This document shows, in pieces, positions 42,403-51,300 of a DNA stretch of 64,000 nucleotides. Under the pieces are notes generated by a model that did no database searches, was not told the origin of the DNA, and saw only the letters and a list, made by a program, of their open reading frames with translations. Position numbers and translations under genes: made by a program. Position 1 is the first letter of the stretch, and each line of letters begins with the position of its first letter. The stretch is from CBDCUQ01 sp965222835. Lineage in GTDB: Bacteria; Pseudomonadota; Alphaproteobacteria; Rhizobiales; Hyphomicrobiaceae. Where the stretch lies: positions 1-64,000 of the forward strand of contig CBDCUQ010000001.1 of assembly GCA_965222835.1 (NCBI GenBank). Reading direction: 5' to 3'.

Positions 42403-42771
42403 ATGCAAACAATCACGCAAAATGCTCGGGCCGCCGTTCCCACTATGGTTCCCGGTTCGAAGCTTGATGGCAAACCCACAATCGAAGAGCGCCAGGCGCC
42501 ACGAAAGCCAACAAGACTGCCGGCGATCGTCAAGCTGGAGGAAGTGCACGATGAATTGGCTTGCGTCGTTACGGACATCTCCGCGACCGGCGCGCGCATA
42601 AAGCTGACGGAATACGACAGGATCCCGTTTACAGGACGAGCAAGCAGCATGGGGGACGTCACACTCTACATGACGAGGGACCGCATCGTTGTCGTTTGCG
42701 AGGCTATTTGGCGCAACAAATCGGAACTCGGGCTCAAGTTCCTCACGACCATGCAGCATTACGGAGAATAG
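42403..42771 (+). CDS. PilZ-domain protein, tandem paralogue 1
   Basis: A 122-residue single PilZ domain, a c-di-GMP receptor fold. The binding signature is present: Arg-rich motif RQAPRKPTRLPA and, 30 residues later, DISATGAR ([D/N]xSxxG). A variable N-terminal tail of about 30 residues precedes it. By hand alignment about 67 of the last 91 residues match paralogue 2 at 44450-44818. The AAGGA box before the ATG at 42403 lies in a leader (ACCAGAAAACAAGGA) also shared with paralogue 2. It may tune pilus or surface functions in response to c-di-GMP; target unknown. Confidence 0.85.
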   Translation: MQTITQNARAAVPTMVPGSKLDGKPTIEERQAPRKPTRLPAIVKLEEVHDELACVVTDISATGARIKLTEYDRIPFTGRASSMGDVTLYMTRDRIVVVCEAIWRNKSELGLKFLTTMQHYGE

Positions 42772-42853
42772 ACGGCCCTAGCGTTACCCTTGTCTTACAC
42801 AAGCGCATCGAATGTACACCGATGTGCGTAACAGACCTCAACGCCAATCCAAG

Positions 42854-42986
42854 CAATTTGATCGGCAATTTATCGGCGCATGAAATGCTTCATTGAGGTT
42901 GCCAGATCGTATCGCCGGTTTTTTCTGGGTATCGGTTGCATTTGAACAATTTCTGTTAGGCTTTCGTTAAACGTTTGGCGCAGGAT
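42854..42986 (+). repeat. 133-bp duplicated leader segment, copy B
   Basis: The second copy of the segment at 42131-42263, ending 48 bases before the tadG start codon. The inverted repeat ATGAA-ATGC-TTCAT is at 42880-42893. Its strict conservation amid diverged flanks suggests a protein-binding site or RNA stem that both downstream units still need. Confidence 0.75.
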
Positions 42987-43034
42987 CATCGCATTAGGGG
43001 CTTGGAAAGGTTGTTAATACCTTAGGAGGAGCAA

Positions 43035-44294
43035 ATGCGCTCACCAAGCAAAGTTTCGGCCAAGAAATTTCTTGGTAACGAAAAGGGGAACGTCGCAATA
43101 CTTTTTGGACTCATGTCCGTCCCGCTTGTCGCCATGACCGGCGCGTCCATCGACTACTCGCGCGCCCACCACGCTGCGACCACACTGCAAGGCGTCGCCG
43201 ACGCCGCAGCCATCGCCGGCGCACGTTTGCCGGCAACAAAGGATGAGATCCGCTTTGCGGCGGCGTCGGCCAATCTCGACGTCAACCTCACCAAGACCGG
43301 ACTCGCCAACGTCGCAACGGATATCTCAGCCAGCAACGCCGAGGTGAAAGTCGAAGCCCTTTACACGATGCCCACAGTGATCATGGGATTAATCGGGCAA
43401 GAGACCATTAACGTCCGCGTCGTGGCGGCCGCGCGTGCCCAGGTCGAGAACGGCGGCGTCGCCTGTCTTATCTCGCTGAGTCCGGATTCTGACGACGCGT
43501 TACATCTGCAGGGCATCAACCAATCCTCGTCCGAAAACTGTTGGAATTGGGCCAACTCAACCCACCCTGACGCCATCAACGGCGTTGGCAGTGCCCAAGC
43601 CACGGCCCAAGGATTCTGCACTGCAGGTGGTGTTTCTGGCCCCGAGCACTTTTCACCGCCTCCCTACACGGGCTGTGAACCGATGGACGACCCATTCGAG
43701 GAGCAGTTCTCGTTAGACTACCCGTCGTCGGCAACATGTGATCACACCAACGTGTCTCTCAAGAAAGGCACCCACACGCTCTATCCGGGCGTCTACTGCG
43801 GTGGCATCACGCTTCGTGCCCATGCAGACGTCACCTTCAAGCCCGGCAACTACGTGATCAACGACGGAGAACTCGACGTCCAAGCAGGCGCGTCCGCAGA
43901 AGGCGTCGATGTCACGTTCTTCTTCGTAGGCGATGGAACAAGGATTCACATTCACGGTGGAGCCGACGCCGAGTTTACGGCACCGACCACGGGTGACTAT
44001 GCCGGCTTCCTCTTCGTCGACCGTGCCGACAGCTGGGAGACTACCATCAACGAGTCGATTATCGAGGGTGGCGGCCGCATCAATCTGCAAGGTGTCGTTT
44101 ACGCACCAAAGTGGAAATTCAATGTCAGCGGCAACGGTGTGATGAATCAGGATTCGCAATTCTTCGCGGCCGTCACCGACACCGTGTACATGGAAGGCAA
44201 CGGAAAATTCTACATAAGGTCCGATGCCACGGCAGCAGGCTACTCCGATGACCTGATGCCCAAGATCAAGACCGGCCCAATGCTTACGCTCTAG
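43035..44294 (+). CDS. TadG/TadE-like pilus-assembly protein
   Basis: A 419-residue protein with the Tad N-terminal module: basic head, GNVAILFGLMSVPLVAMTGASIDYSRAHHAATTLQGVADAAAIAGA, one membrane helix and the conserved stalk. The C-terminal two thirds, outside the membrane, start with Cys-rich sequence (VACLISL, ENCWNW, GFCTAG, ATCDH, VYCGG) and continue as a repetitive beta structure (ITLRAHADVTFKPGNYVINDGELDVQ..), probably a beta-helix. No VWA domain is present, unlike classical TadG. Such proteins are minor components of Flp/Tad pilus systems, yet no other tad gene is near. A strong AGGAGG box precedes the ATG. Followed by a PilZ gene. Confidence 0.78.
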   Translation: MRSPSKVSAKKFLGNEKGNVAILFGLMSVPLVAMTGASIDYSRAHHAATTLQGVADAAAIAGARLPATKDEIRFAAASANLDVNLTKTGLANVATDISASNAEVKVEALYTMPTVIMGLIGQETINVRVVAAARAQVENGGVACLISLSPDSDDALHLQGINQSSSENCWNWANSTHPDAINGVGSAQATAQGFCTAGGVSGPEHFSPPPYTGCEPMDDPFEEQFSLDYPSSATCDHTNVSLKKGTHTLYPGVYCGGITLRAHADVTFKPGNYVINDGELDVQAGASAEGVDVTFFFVGDGTRIHIHGGADAEFTAPTTGDYAGFLFVDRADSWETTINESIIEGGGRINLQGVVYAPKWKFNVSGNGVMNQDSQFFAAVTDTVYMEGNGKFYIRSDATAAGYSDDLMPKIKTGPMLTL

Positions 44295-44449
44295 GGGCCA
44301 AAGGCGTCGCGAGCGGAGCCGTGGCACACGAAGAACCGCGCCCGCTCGCGACCCAAAAGACCCACGACCTTAACCTCTTCCGCCAATGCGTACGGATCAC
44401 TCCGCCCGCTAGGGGATAACTTGCAGCCAAAAAACAAGGAAAACCAGCC

Positions 44450-44818
44450 ATGAACCTCTCAACGCAAATCGCAAAGTCCGCCGTCCCCGCACCCATCGCT
44501 GGCCTCAACATCAACAGCCAGACCGAAGCCGAACTGCGCCGCGCACCGCGAAAAGCCATGCGGCTGCCCGCGACAATCAAAATCGAGAACGTGCACGACT
44601 CCTTGACGTGTGTGGTCACGGAATTCTCGGCAACCGGCGCCCGCGTACAGCTCACGGAATACGACCGCATTCCCTTCACAGGACCGGCCCGCATGATGGG
44701 AAACGTCACACTTTACATGCCCCTGGACCGCATCGTCGTCGTCTGTCAGGCCGTGTGGCGCAACAAATCGGAACTTGGACTGAAGTTCCTTACGAGCATG
44801 CAGCACTGCAGCAGATAG
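44450..44818 (+). CDS. PilZ-domain protein, tandem paralogue 2
   Basis: A 122-residue PilZ protein closely related to paralogue 1 at 42403-42771. The Arg motif is kept (LRRAPRKAMRLPA), but the second signature reads EFSATGAR, with Glu in place of the usual Asp or Asn, which may weaken c-di-GMP binding. It follows tadG by 155 bases with an AAGGA ribosome-binding site. The 3' flank (AGATAGACGGCCC) is also shared with paralogue 1, marking the edge of the duplication. Convergent with rnhB. Confidence 0.85.
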   Translation: MNLSTQIAKSAVPAPIAGLNINSQTEAELRRAPRKAMRLPATIKIENVHDSLTCVVTEFSATGARVQLTEYDRIPFTGPARMMGNVTLYMPLDRIVVVCQAVWRNKSELGLKFLTSMQHCSR

Positions 44819-44844
44819 ACGGCCCGTTCCCGGACCGATTGGTG

Positions 44845-44869
44845 GCGGAGAGGCGACAACCCTCTCCGC
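44845..44869. terminator. Hairpin between convergent pilZ and rnhB
   Basis: A perfect 9-bp stem (GCGGAGAGG 44845-44853 with CCTCTCCGC 44861-44869) around a seven-base loop lies 26 bases after the pilZ stop and touches the rnhB stop codon. No U-run is seen on either side, so terminator function is only likely. Confidence 0.45.
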
Positions 44870-45513
44870 TACGCGTTTGCCAAACCCAACGCAAGTTGCA
44901 CGGGTTTAAATGACCTGCGGTGCCACGGCGTAACCCCAAAGCGCTGAAGCGCTGCTTTATGCTCCGGCGTACCATACCCCTTATGACGATCAAATCCGTA
45001 TTGGGGAAAGTCCCGCGCCAACGCAATCATCATCCGGTCACGCGTGACCTTCGCAACAATAGAGGCAGCCGCAATCGAAAGACACTTGGCATCGCCTTTG
45101 ACAATCGTGCGCGCCTCGCACGCGAGCTGTGGGGTCTTATTGCCGTCGATGAGCGCAAGACGCGGCCTCGACGTGAGCTTTGCGAAGGCCTCGCCCATAG
45201 CCCACAGCGACGCAGCCAGAATATTGTCACGATCAATACGCTCCACGTCGGCAATTCCAATGCCGAATTCCGCACTCTCGACGATCCGCTTATAGACAAC
45301 CTCACGGCCATCCTCATCGAGCGCTTTGCTGTCGTCGATACCGGGCGGAATGTTATCCGGGTCGAGAATCACGGCTGCCGCCACAACCGGCCCCGCCCAG
45401 GGACCACGTCCGGCTTCATCAAGACCGGCGATGGGACCCCCATGAAGCTCAAGTTCGATGCGCTCAAGCTCAAAGGTCGGACGGATGCGCGAATCGGAAA
45501 TCTTCATGGCCAA
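44869..45513 (-). CDS. rnhB: Ribonuclease HII
   Basis: A 214-residue RNase HII that removes ribonucleotides and RNA primers from DNA hybrids. Active-site acidic residues lie in IAGLDEAGRGPWAGPVVAAAV (Asp-Glu), in ALIDGNKTP (Asp) and in the AAASIVAKVTRDRMM region. The conserved HKGYGTPEHKAAL is also present. It lies 50 bases downstream of uvrD on the same strand, so the two repair genes are probably co-transcribed. A second ATG two codons in is an alternative start. Confidence 0.95.
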   Translation of the reverse strand: MAMKISDSRIRPTFELERIELELHGGPIAGLDEAGRGPWAGPVVAAAVILDPDNIPPGIDDSKALDEDGREVVYKRIVESAEFGIGIADVERIDRDNILAASLWAMGEAFAKLTSRPRLALIDGNKTPQLACEARTIVKGDAKCLSIAAASIVAKVTRDRMMIALARDFPQYGFDRHKGYGTPEHKAALQRFGVTPWHRRSFKPVQLALGLANA

Positions 45514-45563
45514 GAATTGCCGGGGACAGAGCCGGAGTCAAAGGACGCTCTTTTCTGGGCGAT

Positions 45564-48047
45564 TCATGCACGTTCCACGAAGCTATCCACCACCCGCTTG
45601 GTGACCCCACCGGCAAATTCAATAGTAAGTTTGTTGCCGTCGACATGAAGCACAACGCCATTCCCGAATTTCGCATGCCGAATACGATCACCGGTCTGAA
45701 AACCCGCCCCCTCGGCTGTCGACGAGGCGATGACCTGCCCCTCAATTGTCACAGCACCACGCCCGGCCTGTTCTGCAGGGCCGCCCCCGTCCGGGCCTCG
45801 CTCCGTGGCCATTCTATTGCTGCTGGGTCGCTCCGTCGCTTCGGTGCGCGCCTTCGCGCGCTGCCATCCAGGCGTATCATAGCTCGACCGGAAGGGTGCA
45901 TCGCTCTCATCGAAACGGCTCTTGACGAAGGAACGGCCAAAGCCACCACCGAAATTCGCGTAGGCCCCGCCAAACGGACTCTTGGCCTCGACAATCTCAA
46001 TGTGCGCTTCCGGCAACTCGTCGACAAAACGCGACGGTGAGGCGGATTGATACAACCCGCGCGTACGCCGGTTCTGAGCGAACGAAATCTTGGCAAGCCG
46101 CTTCGCCCGCGTAATCCCGACATAGGCAAGACGGCGCTCCTCCTCCAAACCAGCGAGCCCACTCTCGTCTAACGAACGTTGGTGCGGAAAGAGCCCTTCC
46201 TCCCACCCGGGCAGGAAGACGGTATCGAACTCGAGGCCCTTGGCGCCGTGCAGCGTCATCAGCGATACGCGATCGCCTTCTTCCGCCTGGTCGGCGTCCA
46301 TCACCAGAGACACATGCTCCAGAAATCCACCCAGCGTGTCGAAGTCGTGCATAAAGCGCACAAGCTCTTTGAGGTTCTCAAGACGACTCTGCGCCTGCGG
46401 GCTCTTGTCGGCCTGCCACATCGCCGTGTAGCCGGACTCATCCAGAACAACCTCCGCCAGCTCCGTGTGCTTCAAGCCATCGATTTGGCCGCGCCACCGC
46501 TCGAAAGACGCAACGAGACTAGCAAGCGAAGCCCGCGCTTTTCCCTTTAGCTCATCCGTCTCGACAATAAGGCGGGCGGCATCATACATCGGAATGGAGC
46601 GCGCGCGCGCCAGAACATGGATCCGCTCCAACGACGCGTGCCCCAATCCGCGCTTCGGTACGTTGACGATACGCTCGAACTTGAGGTCGTTGGCAGGGTT
46701 TGCCGTGACCTCAAGATAAGCGACCGCATCCTTGATCTCCTGGCGCTCGTAAAATCGCGGACCGCCAATGACACGGTATGGCAGTCCCATCGTGATAAAG
46801 CGATCTTCAAAAGCGCGCATCTGGAAAGACGCTCGCACAAGAATGGCAATTTCGTTGAGCGCGTGCCCGTCCTTGTTCAACGACTCAATGTCGCCGGCGA
46901 TGCTCCGTGCCTCTTCCTCGTCATCCCAGACACCAGTAAGTGTCACCTTTCGCCCGGAATCGCCCTCGGTGAAAAGCGTCTTGCCGAGCCGTCCCTGGTT
47001 TTTCGCAATAAGACCCGAAGCTGCCGCCAGGATGTGACCGGTGGATCGATAGTTCTGCTCAAGCCTAATCACTTTGGCCCCGGGAAAATCCGCCTCGAAA
47101 CGCAGAATGTTATCGACCTCGGCCCCGCGCCAGCCATAGATGCTTTGATCATCGTCACCGACGCAGCAAATATTCGGCGATCCCTGAGCGAGCAGCCTGA
47201 GCCACAGATACTGTGCGACGTTGGTATCCTGATACTCGTCCACCAGAATATAGCGAAACCGCCGATGATAATCTTGAAGCACATCTGGATGCTCCCGGAA
47301 CAACCGAAGACATTCGAGCAGAAGATCACCGAAATCGCAGGCGTTTAGGTCTTTGAGCCGCGCTTGATACGCGCTGTAAAGCCCCGCACCTTTCCCACCG
47401 GCAAACCCAAACGCCTCGCCTTTCGGAACCTTGTCCGGCGCAAGACCGCGATTCTTCCAGCTGTCGATCAGCGCTCCGAGCTGCCGGGCCGGCCAACGAT
47501 CCTTATCAAGATCAGCAGCTTCGACGACCTGCTTGAGCAATCGCAACTGATCATCGGCATCAAGAATCGTGAACCCGGGTTTGAGATCGACGAGCTCGGC
47601 ATGCCGGCGCAAGATCTTGACGCCTATGGAGTGGAACGTTCCGAGCCAAGGCATACCTTCGATCGCCCCTCCGACCAGCATCCCGATGCGCGCTTTCATC
47701 TCGCGCGCAGCCTTATTTGTGAACGTCACCGCAAGAATCTGCGAGGGATAAGCCCGGCCGCTGGCGAGAATGTGCGCGATACGGGTGGTCAGCACCCGCG
47801 TCTTGCCTGTTCCCGCGCCAGCCAGCACCAGGACGGGCCCATCCAGCGCCTCGACCGCCTCCCTCTGCGCCGGATTGATCTCCTCCAGATAAGGCGGAAC
47901 GGAAGCCGCAAGTGCCCATTGGGAGTTCGACGGACCGACTGAGGATTGATCGGGCGCCGCACGCGGCAAGTCGAACGGCGGATCATCGTCCGCCGATCCC
48001 GCAGGCGGAACGGTCTGCCTCGCAGATAGTTTTCGATTCTGAACCAT
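45564..48047 (-). CDS. uvrD: ATP-dependent DNA helicase UvrD/PcrA
   Basis: An 827-residue superfamily 1 3'-5' helicase of nucleotide-excision and mismatch repair. Motifs in order: Q motif (NPAQREAVEALDG), Walker A LAGAGTGKTRVL, Ia TFTNKAAREMK, II VDEYQDTN, III GDDDQSIYGWRGAE, IV LEQNYRST, V LMTLHGAKGLEFD and VI RRLAYVGITRAK. The C-terminus is a Tudor-like domain (HAKFGNGVVLHVDGNKLTIEF) that in PcrA contacts RNA polymerase. The ATG at 48047 was chosen over a GTG three codons upstream; AGGT lies before both. No alphaproteobacterial LexA box (GTTC-N7-GTTC) is visible upstream. Confidence 0.95.
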   Translation of the reverse strand: MVQNRKLSARQTVPPAGSADDDPPFDLPRAAPDQSSVGPSNSQWALAASVPPYLEEINPAQREAVEALDGPVLVLAGAGTGKTRVLTTRIAHILASGRAYPSQILAVTFTNKAAREMKARIGMLVGGAIEGMPWLGTFHSIGVKILRRHAELVDLKPGFTILDADDQLRLLKQVVEAADLDKDRWPARQLGALIDSWKNRGLAPDKVPKGEAFGFAGGKGAGLYSAYQARLKDLNACDFGDLLLECLRLFREHPDVLQDYHRRFRYILVDEYQDTNVAQYLWLRLLAQGSPNICCVGDDDQSIYGWRGAEVDNILRFEADFPGAKVIRLEQNYRSTGHILAAASGLIAKNQGRLGKTLFTEGDSGRKVTLTGVWDDEEEARSIAGDIESLNKDGHALNEIAILVRASFQMRAFEDRFITMGLPYRVIGGPRFYERQEIKDAVAYLEVTANPANDLKFERIVNVPKRGLGHASLERIHVLARARSIPMYDAARLIVETDELKGKARASLASLVASFERWRGQIDGLKHTELAEVVLDESGYTAMWQADKSPQAQSRLENLKELVRFMHDFDTLGGFLEHVSLVMDADQAEEGDRVSLMTLHGAKGLEFDTVFLPGWEEGLFPHQRSLDESGLAGLEEERRLAYVGITRAKRLAKISFAQNRRTRGLYQSASPSRFVDELPEAHIEIVEAKSPFGGAYANFGGGFGRSFVKSRFDESDAPFRSSYDTPGWQRAKARTEATERPSSNRMATERGPDGGGPAEQAGRGAVTIEGQVIASSTAEGAGFQTGDRIRHAKFGNGVVLHVDGNKLTIEFAGGVTKRVVDSFVERA

Positions 48048-48354
48048 GACCTGCACCTATAGCATGGACCTGATGCCCACAATCCGGGCAACACCACTAC
48101 CCACATCAGAAAAATACGCCATGGTAAGGAATTAGGTCGTCGCCTGCATGTGCCAACGAAGCGCCGAAAAAGCCCCATTTGGGTTTCAATATCACCGACC
48201 ATTGGGCTATGTTGGCGCACGGCTTGGAGATTTGGCTCTATTTGCCGGAAAGCGGCGAAGCCACGACCCCAAGCCATTGCGGCACGGGGCCGGCTGCGCC
48301 GGGCGCGCAGACCTTCTGGTTGGAATGTGTCATCATTAGCAAAACCGAACGCGA
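48048..48354. other. Divergent region uvrD / asmA-like gene
   Basis: About 300 bases without a gene. It must contain promoters in both directions. I see no SOS box, strong palindrome or repeat here. Confidence 0.4.
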
Positions 48355-51300
48355 ATGAATAACGCGCTTCTCTACATCGGCGGGTTCCTGGTGATGGTGC
48401 TGGCCGCACTCTTTGCCGTGCCCTATTTCGTCGACTGGAATAGCTATCGAGGCGTCTTCGAGGAGGAAGCGACGCGTATTCTCGGTCGCGACGTCCGAGT
48501 CGGCGGCGACGTAAATTTGCGCCTTCTCCCCGCACCGTATGTCCGCTTTGAAAAGCTGAAAATTGCAGAGCCGGACGACGCGGGCGGCAAGAGCTTCTTC
48601 CGCGCCGAAAGCTTCACAATGTGGCTTTCGGTTCCACCGCTCCTTAAGGGCGTCCTTGAAGCCAACAAGATCGAACTGCACCAACCCGCCCTCAGATTAG
48701 TCGCCAATCCTGAAGGTGGCGGAAACTGGCAAAGTCTTGCGATCAATAGCGGTCTCGTACCATTCGTGCCGAAGGACGTTGCACTCCAATCCGTCACGCT
48801 GGTCGATGGCTCGCTCTCACTCAACAGCACGCGGCAAGGCGAAATCGGACGCATCGAAGGCATCAACGGCGAGTTGGCGGCCGACGGGCTCGAGGGGCCT
48901 TACAAGTTTTCGGGCAAACTCCTGTGGGGCGGCAAGCCGCGCCGGGTCCGTGTGTCAACGGCACGGCGCGACCGCAACGGCGACATACGTTTCAAAACCT
49001 CCGTGCGCGCGCTCGATACGCTGAACTCCTATGTCTTGGGCGGGCGAGTGAGCGACATCATGGGGCACCCAAAAGTCGAGGGCGACTTGACGGCGTTCGT
49101 TCATATGAACTTAGCCATCCCCGATGACAGCGCCGATGAGGAAGCGGCAGAAGCAACACCCGAGCCGGACACAAGCGCAGACAAATCCCCCGAGGTCCAA
49201 GGAACGTCGCAAGACCTCGACGCGGAAATCCCCGACCGGCCGGCGCTCTTACCCGAAAGCGCCTCCACCGGCGCGCCACCCTTCGAAATGCGCACGAAAG
49301 TCTCGGGTGGGATCGACAAACTCACCTTATCCGAGATTACGCTCTCGCTCGATCAAGAAGGTGCACCACAGTTGATCTCTGGCGAAGCCACGGTGAACCT
49401 GTCCGAACGGACTCATCTTGATGTGGCGTTGGCCTCGAGCTGGCTTGATTTGGACAAGCTCGCGGCCACCGGAGAGACAAAAGCCGTGCCGGCCGACGCG
49501 GCGCGCCGGTTCTTCGAGGCCCTCGCACGCCAGCTTCCCGATGTTGCCGACACCAACGCCTCCTTGACAATCGATCAGGTGACGCTCGGCGGCGAAGCAA
49601 TGGGCGGCGTACGCTTGCTTGCTAGACGCTCAGGCGGACCGCTTGAGTTGAAAGAGGTCAGGGCCTCATTGCCGGGTGGCGCACACCTCAGCCTCGAAGG
49701 CGTCCTCGCAGGAGCACAAGACAAACGAACCTTTGATGGCCTCATATCCATCGATGGCCACAATCTCTCACGCTTTCTGAGTTGGGCAACCGCGCGCGCA
49801 GCCATCGTTCCGAGCCGTGCCGACGGCGCCTTTGCCTTCGAAGGCGGGCTGAATCTGTCCCGAAATTCTATCGCGTTCACCGAAGCAACGGCAGAGCTTG
49901 CCGGTATGCCCTTCACCGGCATGATGAAACTCAAAACCGGCAAGCGAAAGAGATTGGCACTCTCAATCGAGGGTTATCGCATCGATACCGGCAATCTTTG
50001 GCCTGGCAGCCTTGACCCCGAACAGCTGGCCGGACTTGTCATTCCCTCGCTGCGTGAAACAACAGAAGGCGACAAGAAACAAGAAGCCGACTCTGCCCTC
50101 TGGCCAGCCATCGACGGTATGGATTTGGAACTGCGGCTGCGCGCTGCAGAACTCGTAGATGGGCCCCGTTCACTCAACAATGTCGATGCAGATGTGACCT
50201 TGAGGGGCGGCGATCTTTCGATCCCCGTTCTGAAGTTCGCAACACAATCCGGACTGACGGTCGACATCGAGGGTAGCATCCAAAACGTGAGAACCGAGGC
50301 CAAGGGTGATCTCCGTGGAACGGTCAAAGCACCATCGAAAAACGCATTCGGTGAGCTCCTCCGCCTCTTGCGTCTCGACGACGAGGAAACAGGAAAGACC
50401 ACCGAATTTGCAGACCTTGTCCCGTTCAAAGTCGCTGGAACATTTGAAACCGGTAAGCGCACAAGAACATCCGCCGACCTCAAATTTGATGGCACCGCAG
50501 CCGGCGGACGCATCATCGCAAAGGCCGTGCTCGACGGTGGTTGGAATGCATGGCGTACCGCCCCTGCTGAATTCTCGCTGTCGGTAGCAAACAAAAAAGT
50601 TCTTCCCCTGGCGCAAAACCTGATCGGAATGACCGGCGCAACTGAAGTCGAGAGCGGCGCCCAGCCCGGTCGGCTTCTCTTTCATGCCGCCGGCAACCCG
50701 ACAAAAGGGCTTGTCTCGGTTGCTACGATCGAGGCGGAAGGACAGGTGCTCGACTACAAGGGAAGCATCACCTATCCGGCAAAGAGCACCCCTCGCCTGA
50801 CCGGAAACATCGACGTCCGAAACGGCAATGCCGGCCGCCTGCTTCGCCTCGTAGGGCTCTCCGTTGGCGGCGTGGATCGCACACGCATAGAAGGGGCAAT
50901 CGGCGTCTCGGCATCAGGCAGTCGTATCGAGCTTGTCCCGCAAGCCCTCAAAGCCGGCAATGCAAAGATCGAGGGCAAAGTCGCGTTGACACGCAGGGAC
51001 GACGGCTTGCACAACATCGACGCCGACCTAGAAGTAGATCAGGCAACGGTCCCGGGCCTCGTTGGGCTCATGCTTGAGAACGAACCGGTTGATCCGCCTG
51101 CCAGCGACCCGGCCTCAAACGCCACCGCCAACGGACAGCCGGAAAAGGATCGCCAAACTCGCAGCGGAGCGGGCCTAGACGCCGCTCTCTTCGACATTCC
51201 GGGATCGGTCTGGCCAGCCTCCAACTTCGATCGATCCATCTTTGCTAATCTGCGAGGTAAAGCGAAGGTGCGCCTCGCGACCTTGATGCTTGAGCCAGGA

